Part shown: positions 1-7,747 of the stretch, piece by piece
Position numbering within the stretch: the stretch's first letter is position 1
Layout: the number at the start of each line of letters is the position of its first letter
Source of the DNA: JANWHV01 sp035534995
GTDB taxonomy: Bacteria; Chloroflexota; UBA5177; JANWHV01
NCBI GenBank assembly: GCA_035534995.1
Contig: DATLQX010000168.1
Span: 1-19,879 of the forward strand
Direction of reading: 5' to 3'
Length of the DNA stretch: 19,879 bases
Program-made: the position numbers and the translations under genes
Notes under the pieces: model-generated
Told to the model about the DNA's origin: nothing
The model's database searches: none
The model's input: the letters and a program-made list of their open reading frames with translations, nothing else

Positions 1-1111
1 CACGCACAATGGATTGGGTAGCCTCGCTGAGCGGACCAATCCGCGTGATGCCGCCCTCGTTAATCACCACCCGCAGCCAGTCAGGGTCGAAATCCTTGGT
101 ATCAAGCAGATCGGTGCTGTGAGTGGTCACCAGGATCTGGATGGTCTCGGATGCCTCGGAGACAGCATCACGCATCGCGGCGAGCGCGGCCCTATGCAGC
201 CCCGTTTCCGGCTCCTCCATAGCGAGCAAGGACAGGAATTGAGTGTCCTCCGGCGTCCGCTGAAAAAGGGCCAGGAGGATACCGAGGGCACGCAAGGTGC
301 CGTCGGACATTTGCGGGGCAGCGAACCGCATGCCATCCATCGCACCAGCCTGTTTGAAGGAGAGGGAGAATTGACTGCCAAACTTAAAGGTGGCCACATC
401 CAGAATCTCCGGCACCATCGCTTGCAGATACTCGACGATGCGTGCCAGGACAGCGGGTCGTTGGCGGCTCAACCGCAACAGTACTCCGGCGGCATTGCTG
501 CCATCCTCCACCAGAAGTTCGTCCTCTCCGTCCGACATGGTATGCTGGATGCTTGCCGGATCGATGTGATAGAAACGCATCCCGGCCAGGGCCCGATAGA
601 CATCCTGAAAAGGGCCGATGCCGGAGGCATTGACCAGGTAGAGATGCCGCGGGAGCGTAGCGGGCATGGCAGGCACATTCGACTGGACCTGTCCGTTACG
701 TACCCGAAAAAAGACAGCATCCTTCTCAGCTTCCGGCTCCCAGATCGAGCACACTTCCTGGCTCAGCGCATAGGCGGTCCCGATGGACCGACCCCCGACC
801 TCGAACCCATATGAGCCAAGTCGCCCATCCGGGAGACGGAACTCAATCCGTACCCCCAATGGCTGAAAGTAGCCGGATCGCAGGCGCGAGATAGCGCCGA
901 TATTCTCCCGTGCGCGAACGGCGCCATCGAGGGTCTGGCGCAACCCATCAGCCATGAAAGCGAGGGCATCGAGAAAGTTACTCTTGCCTGAGCCGTTCCG
1001 CCCAACCAGGAAGGTGAGCGGTCCTAGCCGTACATCGCAGTGAGCGATGCTCTTATAGTTCTCGATCACCACGCGCGTGATAAAGGTCGATTCATTCGCG
1101 TTACGAAGCAT
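1..1111 (-). CDS. AAA family ATPase, RecF/SMC-like (3' end cut by window edge)
   Basis: A predicted ABC/SMC-type ATPase of the AAA_15/AAA_21 kind (COG4637-like), read on the minus strand through 370 codons without a stop to the window edge. The Walker A motif GRNGSGKS is at residues 37-44, directly after the SMC/RecF-style lead-in IENYKSI. The Walker B run LLAMEEPETGLH has its acidic pair at about residues 299-300, and the H-loop TTHST has its His at about 331. A signature-like segment QMSDGTLR lies before Walker B, so all nucleotide-binding elements are present. The reading frame is closing on the C terminus (RIGPLSEATQ), so probably only a few dozen residues are missing. The ATG at 1111 follows an AGGGG-like ribosome site, and an extended -10 box lies upstream. 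Such proteins occur alone or beside a nuclease or toxin; any partner would lie outside the window. The substrate is unknown. Confidence 0.88.
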   Translation of the reverse strand, partial: MLRNANESTFITRVVIENYKSIAHCDVRLGPLTFLVGRNGSGKSNFLDALAFMADGLRQTLDGAVRARENIGAISRLRSGYFQPLGVRIEFRLPDGRLGSYGFEVGGRSIGTAYALSQEVCSIWEPEAEKDAVFFRVRNGQVQSNVPAMPATLPRHLYLVNASGIGPFQDVYRALAGMRFYHIDPASIQHTMSDGEDELLVEDGSNAAGVLLRLSRQRPAVLARIVEYLQAMVPEILDVATFKFGSQFSLSFKQAGAMDGMRFAAPQMSDGTLRALGILLALFQRTPEDTQFLSLLAMEEPETGLHRAALAAMRDAVSEASETIQILVTTHSTDLLDTKDFDPDWLRVVINEGGITRIGPLSEATQSIVR

Positions 1112-1159
1112 CGTTGCCCCTAACCTCGGCGTGGAGAAAACAAGCAGGCTACCACGAGC

Positions 1160-1168
1160 AGTATAGCA
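1160..1168 (-). promoter_or_regulatory. Extended -10 promoter for the AAA ATPase
   Basis: On the minus strand, in the 67-bp gap between the CsaA-like gene and the ATPase, the sequence reads TTGCTATACT. This is a TGn extension followed by TATACT, five of six matches to the sigma70 -10 hexamer. No convincing -35 box lies 16-18 bp upstream, as is common with extended -10 promoters. Transcription would begin near 1153, giving a leader of about 42 nt. It suggests the ATPase can be transcribed independently of the genes upstream. Confidence 0.45.
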
Positions 1169-1178
1169 AGTACGCTGC

Positions 1179-1529
1179 CTAAAACACCCTCCCGCCCAGC
1201 GGCGTCTCCCTCTCGGGCGCCAGGAGCACGACGTGCCCGGCGGCGTTGGGAAGGCCCAGGACCAACACTTCGGAACTGAAGCCGGCGATCCGGCGCGGCG
1301 GGAAGTTCACCACCGCCAGGACCTGCTTGCCTGGCAGATCCTCCAGGCGATAGACCTCGGTAATCTGGACGCTTGAGCGGCGGAAACCCAGCGGGCCGAA
1401 GTCGATGGTCAGTTGATAGGCGGGTTTGCGAGCAGCGGGGAACGGTTCGGCGCTTACGATGCGCCCCACCCGAATATCGAGGCGCTCAAAATCGTCGATG
1501 GTCACCTGATCGCGAATGCCTGGGGTCAT
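1179..1529 (-). CDS. csaA: CsaA-type tRNA-binding domain protein
   Basis: A 116-residue stand-alone tRNA-binding (EMAPII/Trbp111/MetRS C-terminal type) OB-fold protein. CsaA is known from Bacillus as a chaperone-like protein that supports secretion and binds tRNA-like structures; it acts in the cytoplasm as a dimer. Family hallmarks are visible in order: DFERLDIRVGRIVSAEPFP (residues 13-31), QLTIDFG (39-45), SSVQITEVY (52-60) and the near-invariant AVVNFPPRRIAGFSSEVLVLG (72-92). The length matches the usual 107-115 residues. The frame stays open 27 codons further upstream, but the ATG at 1529 has GGAG six bases before it and places the conserved domain at the N terminus, so I use it. It lies 91 bp downstream of proB on the same strand and may be read from the same transcript. 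Confidence 0.92.
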   Translation of the reverse strand: MTPGIRDQVTIDDFERLDIRVGRIVSAEPFPAARKPAYQLTIDFGPLGFRRSSVQITEVYRLEDLPGKQVLAVVNFPPRRIAGFSSEVLVLGLPNAAGHVVLLAPERETPLGGRVF

Positions 1530-1620
1530 ATCCCGCTCCACGTCTCGCTCCCTTCCACCAGCCAGCGGTCGCGCTTGCGAGATCCCTGCCGTTCCGCTCC
1601 GCGACCACAATCGCCCGTCT

Positions 1621-2775
1621 CTACCAGGGGACTACACTCCCCGGTCTCGCGGCTTGTACTGTTTCATCCCCATCCTCCGGCGGCAGGATGACCAGATTAT
1701 CCCGATGAATCAGCTCATCACCATGGGTGTAGCCGAGAATGGACTGGATGGCCGCCGACTGGGCGCCCAGGATGCGGGCGGCCTCGGTCGCGGCGTAGTT
1801 GGCGAGCCCGTAGCCAATCACCGCTCCCTGGTTATCCCGCACCTCCACCGGTTCCCCACGGACGAAGTTTCCTTCCACTCCGGCCACCCCGGCCGGCAGC
1901 AGGCTGCGCCCCTGGCGGCGGAGCGCCCGCGCCGCTCCTTCATCCACCAGGAGCGCGCCCCGCCCGCTCAGGTGCGCCCGCAGCCAACGACGGCGCGCGT
2001 CGAGCCCACTCCCCTGCGCGAGGAAGCGGGTACCGATCTCGCCGTTCACGGCTCGAGTGAGGCCATCCGCGATTCTCCCGTCGGCGATCACCATGGGGAT
2101 GCCGGCATCGGTGGCCAGGCGGGCGGCCCGGAGCTTGGTGATCATCCCTCCAGTGCCCACCAACGAACTGGATCCTTCAGCCAGCCGCTCAATCCCCGCC
2201 GTCACCGCTGGTACCTCTCGGATCAGAACCGCCCGTGCATCTCGGCGGGGATCCGCGGTATAAAGCCCGGCGATGTCGGTAAGGATCACCAGTAGATCGG
2301 CGTCCACCAATCCGGCTACCACGGCGGACAAGGTATCGTTGTCCCCGAACTGGATCTCGTCGGTAGCCACCACGTCATTCTCGTTGATCACCGGAACCAC
2401 TCGGTGGCGGGTGAGCCCAAGCAGGGTTCCGCGGGCATTCAGATAGCCCTGGCGCGTGCCCAAATCTCCGGGGGCCAGCAACGCCTGAGCTACCGGGATC
2501 CCGTGGCGAGCGAAAAGCCGGTCGTAGAGCTGCATCAGCCGTACCTGCCCGATCGCGGCCAGCATTTGCTTGGCGGGAAGATCGGGACGGCGCCGCAGGT
2601 CGGGGAAGCGGGATCGGGCGGCGGCCACGGCGCCCGAGCTGACGATCAGGGTCTCGGCGCCCGAAGCATGCAGTTCCGCCACCTGCGCCACCAGATGGTG
2701 CATTGCTCCACGATCCAGAGCCCCGCGGTCGCTGGTGAGAAGGTTGCTCCCCAGTTTGACCACCACCCGCCGCAA
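1621..2775 (-). CDS. proB: Glutamate 5-kinase with C-terminal PUA domain
   Basis: Cytoplasmic glutamate 5-kinase, which phosphorylates L-glutamate with ATP in the first step of proline biosynthesis and is usually feedback-inhibited by proline. It has 384 residues. The amino-acid-kinase domain starts with VVVKLGSNLL (4-13), followed by LIVSSGAV (43-50), the glutamate-site segment VPVINENDVVATDEIQFGDND (127-147), LTDIAGLYTADPR (165-177) and GTGGMITK (207-214). The PUA domain covers about 262-363, from the LLVDEGAARAL region to the IQSILGY..HRDNLVIL end. Translation starts at a TTG; no ATG is available and the kinase motif begins immediately. Three bases separate it from the stop of the upstream Ser/Thr kinase, so translational coupling is likely. 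The usual partner proA (glutamyl phosphate reductase) is not adjacent. Confidence 0.95.
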   Translation of the reverse strand: MRRVVVKLGSNLLTSDRGALDRGAMHHLVAQVAELHASGAETLIVSSGAVAAARSRFPDLRRRPDLPAKQMLAAIGQVRLMQLYDRLFARHGIPVAQALLAPGDLGTRQGYLNARGTLLGLTRHRVVPVINENDVVATDEIQFGDNDTLSAVVAGLVDADLLVILTDIAGLYTADPRRDARAVLIREVPAVTAGIERLAEGSSSLVGTGGMITKLRAARLATDAGIPMVIADGRIADGLTRAVNGEIGTRFLAQGSGLDARRRWLRAHLSGRGALLVDEGAARALRRQGRSLLPAGVAGVEGNFVRGEPVEVRDNQGAVIGYGLANYAATEAARILGAQSAAIQSILGYTHGDELIHRDNLVILPPEDGDETVQAARPGSVVPW

Positions 2776-2778
2776 GAA

Positions 2779-4377
2779 CTAGATGCCCTCGCCGCCGCGC
2801 ATCACCCGCATGACCACCCTGCCCACCAGCCCGACCACGATCAGGTTCCAGGCCAGGGCCCCCGACAGGAGATGCACGCCCAGGGCGCCGAGCGCCAGGG
2901 TCACCACGCCGGCAAAAAAGCAGATCATGGCAATGCCGCGAAGACCGTCTCGGAGGGAATGGGCCACGATCGCCTGTCCACCCCGGACTTGCAAGCGCAC
3001 CGGCACGTTCCACGACTGGCCGCCCTGCTCCCGCACTCTGAAATGGCCCAGGGTGGAATGGCCGCACCCCTGGGGCTGCACCACGCTGAGGGAGACTTCC
3101 AGCTTCCCGTCAGGTTCCAACCACGCGGCGGGCCGATCTGGCCGGAGCCAGGGAACGTCACTGTCGAAGGTGCACAGCAGCTTCTGGTTGGTCCGATTCC
3201 GCAGTCGTATCGTGCGCTTGTCGATTGGCGTCAGGGTCACGCTTCCGGCGGCGGCGATCCTCACTTCATGGGGCCGAAGCTTGATCGCGCGCGAATCAGC
3301 CGGCGCGACCGTTCCGTTCGTTCCCGGCGTCCCCGGCACTCCTCCCCGTGGACTCAGAACGGGCATGGTCCCAGAGCCGGAGGCGGAGCGGGACAGCGAC
3401 CCGGTCACGGTGCGCCGCGATGATCCATCGAGCGGCGAGGTGCCCCTCAGCGCCTTCCGCATGTCCGGGGCCGTGCCATGCCGGGCACGAGGATCAAGAA
3501 CCAGCGAGCGATCGATGGCGGCCGCCACCGGGACGCTGATCTCCGGCGCGACACTCCGCGTGGGAGGGAAATCAAAGGGACGGTGCTTCCGGGGGTCGCG
3601 TCCGGTGAGTAGATGGTGCATGGTGGCGCCCAGGGCATAGAGGTCGCTAGCCGGTTCGGCCAGCCCCTGATATTGCTCGGGTGGAGCATACCCAGGGGTG
3701 CCGATAGCCGTCCCCTGGGCCTGGCGGGTGATCGCGCGGGCGATCCCGAAATCGATCAGGCGGATCTGTCCTTGAGGGGTCAACATCAGGTTAGCCGGCT
3801 TGAGGTCGCGGAAAATCAAGGGATCCGGGCGTCCATGCAGATAGCTCAGCACGTCAAGCACCTGCTCGGCCCAGGGGAGCACGCGACTCTCCGGCAGACC
3901 GGGGCGACCCTCCTCCACCAGCACCTGCTCCAGGGATCTCCCCTCCACCAGGTCCATCACCAAATAGTGACGCTGGCCCTCGCTGAAGGTGTCGTGTACC
4001 ACGGGGATGGCAGGATGCTGGAGACGCATGAGCGTCTCGCCCTCGCGCAGGAACCATGCCTCGGCTTCGGCTCGTTCCTCGGGGGTTCCCCAATGCTGAA
4101 GCAGTTCCTTCAGGGCTCGGTGCTTCCCCGCTAGTCGGAGATCCTCGGCTCGATAGACAGCACCCATGGCCCCCTCGGCCAGAGCTTGAATCACGCGATA
4201 GCGATTATCCAGTATTGTATTCGGGGCGAGGGGGGCATAGCCCCTGGAGGTACCGCGCGTGGGCGTCGGCGCGCTTGGCGCGGTCAGCGCCACGGGCTTT
4301 GCCGGCGCCAGCCGCATCCCGCAGACTCCGCAAAAGCTTCCCGATCCTGCCGGCCCCCCACATGAAGGGCAACGCAC
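2779..4377 (-). CDS. Zinc-ribbon membrane-anchored Ser/Thr protein kinase (kinase 1)
   Basis: A Hanks-type protein kinase of 532 residues. An N-terminal zinc ribbon (Cys 3, 6, 16, 19) is followed by a Pro/Thr linker and the kinase domain at about 56-311. The domain has the glycine-loop region LAEGAMGAVYRAED, the ATP-binding Lys 90 in RALKELL, the catalytic loop FRDLKPANLM (Asp 191), LIDFG (209-211) and GTPGYAPPEQYQG. A Ser/Thr/Gly/Pro-rich linker (312-361) leads to a beta-type domain with VPWL and AWLEP motifs (about 362-467), then two hydrophobic helices (about 480-526). His of the HRD motif is replaced by Phe. The frame is open to an ATG at 4554, but those 59 extra codons are rich in rare codons (ATA, ACA, AGG, TCA). 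A GTG at 4377 has AGGTGG eight bases upstream and gives a protein beginning MRCPSCGG, so I prefer it. Its targets are unknown; the TPR neighbour is a candidate. Confidence 0.93.
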   Translation of the reverse strand: MRCPSCGGPAGSGSFCGVCGMRLAPAKPVALTAPSAPTPTRGTSRGYAPLAPNTILDNRYRVIQALAEGAMGAVYRAEDLRLAGKHRALKELLQHWGTPEERAEAEAWFLREGETLMRLQHPAIPVVHDTFSEGQRHYLVMDLVEGRSLEQVLVEEGRPGLPESRVLPWAEQVLDVLSYLHGRPDPLIFRDLKPANLMLTPQGQIRLIDFGIARAITRQAQGTAIGTPGYAPPEQYQGLAEPASDLYALGATMHHLLTGRDPRKHRPFDFPPTRSVAPEISVPVAAAIDRSLVLDPRARHGTAPDMRKALRGTSPLDGSSRRTVTGSLSRSASGSGTMPVLSPRGGVPGTPGTNGTVAPADSRAIKLRPHEVRIAAAGSVTLTPIDKRTIRLRNRTNQKLLCTFDSDVPWLRPDRPAAWLEPDGKLEVSLSVVQPQGCGHSTLGHFRVREQGGQSWNVPVRLQVRGGQAIVAHSLRDGLRGIAMICFFAGVVTLALGALGVHLLSGALAWNLIVVGLVGRVVMRVMRGGEGI

Positions 4378-4699
4378 GCTGCTCACCACCTGGGCATCCC
4401 TCGTTTGTGTCCTTGTCCACTCCGCCGCGTCGCCAATCGCGGCCGGAACCTGCCAGATGCTTGGCACACCCCATGATGGTACGACATCCGCCAGCACCTG
4501 CGTAGAGGGCCGGAAAAGTTCCGTCCATCGGTTTGTCGGTGCTATGATGACCATAGCCCCGGCGCGTTGGTCTCCGGGTTATGCACGGGCGACGGCTTAC
4601 CGATAATCGCGTCTGGTACGATTCGGACAGGGTTGACGTTAGGCGGCCCCGCGGTGGCACTGACGATCGCGGCTCCTCGCCTCTCCTGGTGAGCAAAGA
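4378..4699. other. Divergent intergenic region between kinase 1 and TPR protein
   Basis: This 322-bp region separates two divergent genes. If kinase 1 starts at the upstream ATG (4554), only 145 bp remain. It holds a plausible plus-strand extended -10 box (listed separately) and the ribosome sites for both genes: AGGTGG before kinase 1, and GGTGAG six bases before the TPR gene. I see no convincing minus-strand promoter, inverted repeat or RNA gene in it. Confidence 0.5.
4540..4548 (+). promoter_or_regulatory. Possible extended -10 promoter for the TPR gene
   Basis: The plus strand reads TGCTATGAT: a TG, one base, then TATGAT, which matches TATAAT at five of six positions. The -35 region is weak (TTCCGT at 18 bp spacing). 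The start site would be near 4555, giving a leader of about 145 nt before the ATG at 4700. This is a motif-only prediction. Confidence 0.3.
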
Positions 4700-6295
4700 A
4701 TGGAATTGCGGCATCCCACGGGCGTGGCCGGATCGCATCCTTCCTATACCGTTGCGCTCGCGGCAATCGGTCATTTCCTGGTGCGCGAACGTGGCCGAGG
4801 CGTGCTGATCGCCGAGTTGGACACCGGCTTCATTGTGTCCTGGCACGACCCGATGAATTGGGGGCGCGCTTTTCACCGAACGGTCGAGCACCATGAGATT
4901 CTCGATCAGACGGGGCCCATTCAGGGGGTGCTCCTGACCATTGAGCAGGCGCGGGAGCCGGCCAAGAAGCGGTTGTTCCGCAAACAGCAGGAGGTATTCG
5001 ACCTGACCCTGCTCGATTTTTTTCAGGCTCTGGGTGCCCGCTTGGATCGCCAGCGGGCCGTGGCAATCACCTTGATCGAGACCGATACCGGTTTCCGCCT
5101 GCTCTATTGGGTGGACAAGGCGACCTTCGTCATCCAGGGCAGGCTACGCATGCCGATCAGCCTACACCACGATGACAGCCTCGACCATGAGGCAATGAAG
5201 GCGACGATTGAGAGCGAGCGCGTGCTTCGTGAACAGGAGTTCGATGCCGTCGAGCACTCCCTGCGGACCAGTCCCAAGGACTTTCCCACCTTGATCGCCG
5301 CGATGGCAAACGTCGAAGGCGATTTTCGTTACCGTGACGCCGAGGAATTGGCGGTGCGGATCGCGACCCTCCTCCCAGAGCGAGAAGAGGCGCACTATCA
5401 TGCCGCGCGCTATGCCTTCGCCCGCGGCGATCCCGCCACCGCCGCCGCGCGTTTGCCCCCGGCCTTACGCGCGCGGCCTCCGTTCCCGGAGGTCTTGGGG
5501 CTTCAGGCGCGTATCCTCTGGGCGACCGGCAAGCGGAATGAAGCTCTTCTGGTCTGGGAGGAAGCCACCCAGGCCGATCCACCCATTCCCGTGCATCATC
5601 AGCAATACGCTCGCGCCCTCATTGCCCTGGGTCGGGCGGAGGATGCCGTGCCACATGCTCAGGCGGCCGAGGTGAGCACCATCGCGCCAACCCGTGAGAT
5701 GGCGCTGGACCTTCTGGCGGCCGAGATCGAGGCGGCACGGAATTCGGTGGACCCGACTCCCCGGAAGGGCGGAGAACGTCCGAACTCGTTCACCCCCGGC
5801 GCCGCGCCCGCGAGCGCCGATCTTCACCCCTTCCTCACCGGCGAGGAGACGAGACCGGAAAGAGCTCGCGGACGTCTGAGCGCCCGCCTGGGTGGCAACG
5901 AGTGGGAAGTCTGGGATCAACCAGAGCGGCCAGCCTATGGCCTGCCGCTCACTTCCAGCCCTCTGCCTCCCGGCCTGGAGACCCCAGAAGGCTCCAACAT
6001 ACCCCAAGCGCCGCCGAATCCAGACCGGCCGCCATTTCCGGCCACCGGATCGGGACGGCTCGGCGGCCGATTGGGCGCCAATCGAGTGCCTCCCGAAAGC
6101 GCCGGTGACGAACGATCAGCCGAGGGGACGGCCGAGGATGAAGCGGAAATCGCGGCTCTACGCGCGCTGCTGGCGGACCGGCCGAACGATCCGGTGGTGC
6201 TGCGCAAGCTCGGCTTCGTCCTGGCCCGGAAGGGTCAGTTAGACGCGGCGGCCGAGGTGTACCGGAAGGCAAGGGAGAGAGATCCTGGCTCGTGA
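4700..6295 (+). CDS. TPR protein with conserved unknown N-terminal domain, between two kinases
   Basis: A 531-residue soluble protein with no signal peptide or membrane segment. Residues 15-180 form an alpha/beta domain I cannot name, with landmarks AAIGHFLVRERGRG, TGF (42-44), KKRLFRKQQE and LDRQRAVAITLIE (115-127). Residues 185-345 look like tetratricopeptide repeats (LLPEREEAHYHAARYAFARG, ALRARPPFPEVLGLQARILWATGK and following). A charged, Pro-rich, probably disordered linker spans 346-475. A last TPR-like pair fills 480-531 (LLADRPNDPVVLRKLGFVLARKG). The ATG follows GGTGAG at six bases. It is divergent from kinase 1 and converges on kinase 2 with stop codons touching. The position suggests a scaffold, substrate or effector of the kinases, which is inference only. 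The N-terminal domain also seems present in the protein at 13510-14100. Confidence 0.85.
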   Translation: MELRHPTGVAGSHPSYTVALAAIGHFLVRERGRGVLIAELDTGFIVSWHDPMNWGRAFHRTVEHHEILDQTGPIQGVLLTIEQAREPAKKRLFRKQQEVFDLTLLDFFQALGARLDRQRAVAITLIETDTGFRLLYWVDKATFVIQGRLRMPISLHHDDSLDHEAMKATIESERVLREQEFDAVEHSLRTSPKDFPTLIAAMANVEGDFRYRDAEELAVRIATLLPEREEAHYHAARYAFARGDPATAAARLPPALRARPPFPEVLGLQARILWATGKRNEALLVWEEATQADPPIPVHHQQYARALIALGRAEDAVPHAQAAEVSTIAPTREMALDLLAAEIEAARNSVDPTPRKGGERPNSFTPGAAPASADLHPFLTGEETRPERARGRLSARLGGNEWEVWDQPERPAYGLPLTSSPLPPGLETPEGSNIPQAPPNPDRPPFPATGSGRLGGRLGANRVPPESAGDERSAEGTAEDEAEIAALRALLADRPNDPVVLRKLGFVLARKGQLDAAAEVYRKARERDPGS

Positions 6296-7747
6296 TCAGG
6301 ATCGCCCGCGGCTCCGCCGCTGGATCCACACCGCCAGGGCAAGGGCAGGGATCTCCATGGCGTAAAAGGCCAGGATGCTCAGGTGGGCCACGACTACGAT
6401 CAGGATCGCGAAGGCGCTGGAGCCGGCCACGAGGGAGAGCGGAGCCACCCCCGGAAGGATGGCCAGCCTCGTGGCCTCTTCTTTCTCGGTCAGCCCCCGC
6501 ACAATCAGGTACATGGCTGGTCTGGGGTGGCCCGAGGGACGTACGTCGCCTCCGCTTGCCGGGGTAGGGAGTAAGGACGCGGAAGCCGCGACTCGGTTCA
6601 CCAGTGTTTCCACCATGCCATGCGGTTCCAACCATGCGCCCGTCAAAGTGAGTTCGAGCCACGGCACGGTGGTGCTAAAGGCGCAGGAGAGGCGATCGCT
6701 CGTATGGTTATGCAACTCCAGGCGGGTACCATCCGGAGGAGCAACCAGGGTGATCCCGCCACGGGTGACCTGGGCTGTTCCCGGTAAGAGGGACACCGCG
6801 TTCATGGGAGCCGGTTCATCCCGCGGGCAAAGCATCACCTCGATTCGCGCCGCCCCCGTGAGGAGGTCGGGGGGATGGGGGATCGGCGCCAATTGATGGT
6901 GTCCCTGGCTGAGCCGTGGGAGGTTCGCCAATGGAGTCGGAGCATGGAGCGCGCGGTACATATCGCTCGCCGTATCAAATCGCCGGCGTGGATCAAGGAC
7001 CAGAGCCCGATCGATGGTCGCCGCGACATGAAGGCTGAGGCGCGGAGCCATGCGGGCCGCGGGAGGAAAATCGAACGGGCGGCCGTTTCTCGGATCTCGG
7101 CCGGTGAGCGCGTGATGCATGGTGGCGCCCAGGGCATACAGATCGCTGGCCGGTTCGGCCAACCCTTGATACTGTTCCGGCGGCGCGTAGCCAGGTGTGC
7201 CAATGGCCGTACCCTTGCTCTGGCGCGAGAAGACGCGGGCAATGCCGAAGTCGATCAAGCGGATCCGTCCGTCGGAGGTGAGCATGAGGTTGGCGGGTTT
7301 GAGGTCGCGGAAAATCACCGGGTTGGGCCTGCCGTGGAGATAGCTCAATACATCAAGTACCTGATCCGCCCAGGAGACCACCAGATGCTCCTCAAGGGCG
7401 GCGGATGCGTGTCTTGCCTGGATCCGCTCCAGGGTTTCTCCCTCGATCAAGTCCATGACCAGATAGTGGCGTCGATCACTGATCACGGTGTCATGGATGC
7501 GGGGAATGGCCGGATGGTCAAGGCCCCGTAAGGTCTCGCCCTCGCGGAGAAACCACGCCTCGGCCTCCGCCTGTTCCTCCGCCGTACCCCAGAAAGGCAA
7601 AAGCTCCTTGAGCGCCCTTGGGGCCCCCTGGTCGAGGAGATCCGCCGCCCTGTAGACCGTGCCCATGGATCCTGCCGCCAGGACGGCATCCACGCGGAAG
7701 CGTCCGACCAGGGTCGAGCCCAGGGGAAGGGGAACCGCGAGCGTCAT
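6296..7747 (-). CDS. Membrane-anchored Ser/Thr protein kinase (kinase 2), paralogue of kinase 1
   Basis: A 483-residue Hanks-type kinase lacking the zinc ribbon of kinase 1. The kinase domain spans about residues 10-270: LAAGSMGTVYRAADL glycine loop, Lys 47 in RALKELL, catalytic FRDLKPANLM (Asp 148), LIDFG (166-168) and GTPGYAPPEQYQG. The VPWL/AWLEP beta-type domain lies at about 320-420, and two hydrophobic helices at about 433-473 end in a basic tail (RRSRGRS). The catalytic core is nearly collinear with kinase 1, including the HRD-to-FRD change, so the pair are duplicates. I take the ATG at 7747; a TTG seven codons upstream (7768) is possible. Neither has a good Shine-Dalgarno site, and a short upstream ORF ending at the ATG may supply coupling. 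Its stop codon abuts that of the TPR gene. Confidence 0.93.
   Translation of the reverse strand: MTLAVPLPLGSTLVGRFRVDAVLAAGSMGTVYRAADLLDQGAPRALKELLPFWGTAEEQAEAEAWFLREGETLRGLDHPAIPRIHDTVISDRRHYLVMDLIEGETLERIQARHASAALEEHLVVSWADQVLDVLSYLHGRPNPVIFRDLKPANLMLTSDGRIRLIDFGIARVFSRQSKGTAIGTPGYAPPEQYQGLAEPASDLYALGATMHHALTGRDPRNGRPFDFPPAARMAPRLSLHVAATIDRALVLDPRRRFDTASDMYRALHAPTPLANLPRLSQGHHQLAPIPHPPDLLTGAARIEVMLCPRDEPAPMNAVSLLPGTAQVTRGGITLVAPPDGTRLELHNHTSDRLSCAFSTTVPWLELTLTGAWLEPHGMVETLVNRVAASASLLPTPASGGDVRPSGHPRPAMYLIVRGLTEKEEATRLAILPGVAPLSLVAGSSAFAILIVVVAHLSILAFYAMEIPALALAVWIQRRSRGRS

Noticed and set aside
14..814. A 266-codon plus-strand frame at the window start
   Set aside because: The minus strand here encodes the AAA ATPase with Walker A, Walker B and H-loop motifs; the plus frame is its shadow.
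1567..1606. GGTCGCG/CGCGACC inverted repeat between proB and csaA
   Set aside because: Only 7 bp with a 26-base loop and no T-run; too weak in GC-rich DNA to call a terminator or riboswitch.
4378..4554. A 59-residue N-terminal extension of kinase 1 from the ATG at 4554
   Set aside because: Its codon use differs from the rest of the gene, it has no good ribosome site, and a GTG with AGGTGG starts the protein right at the zinc ribbon. It remains possible.
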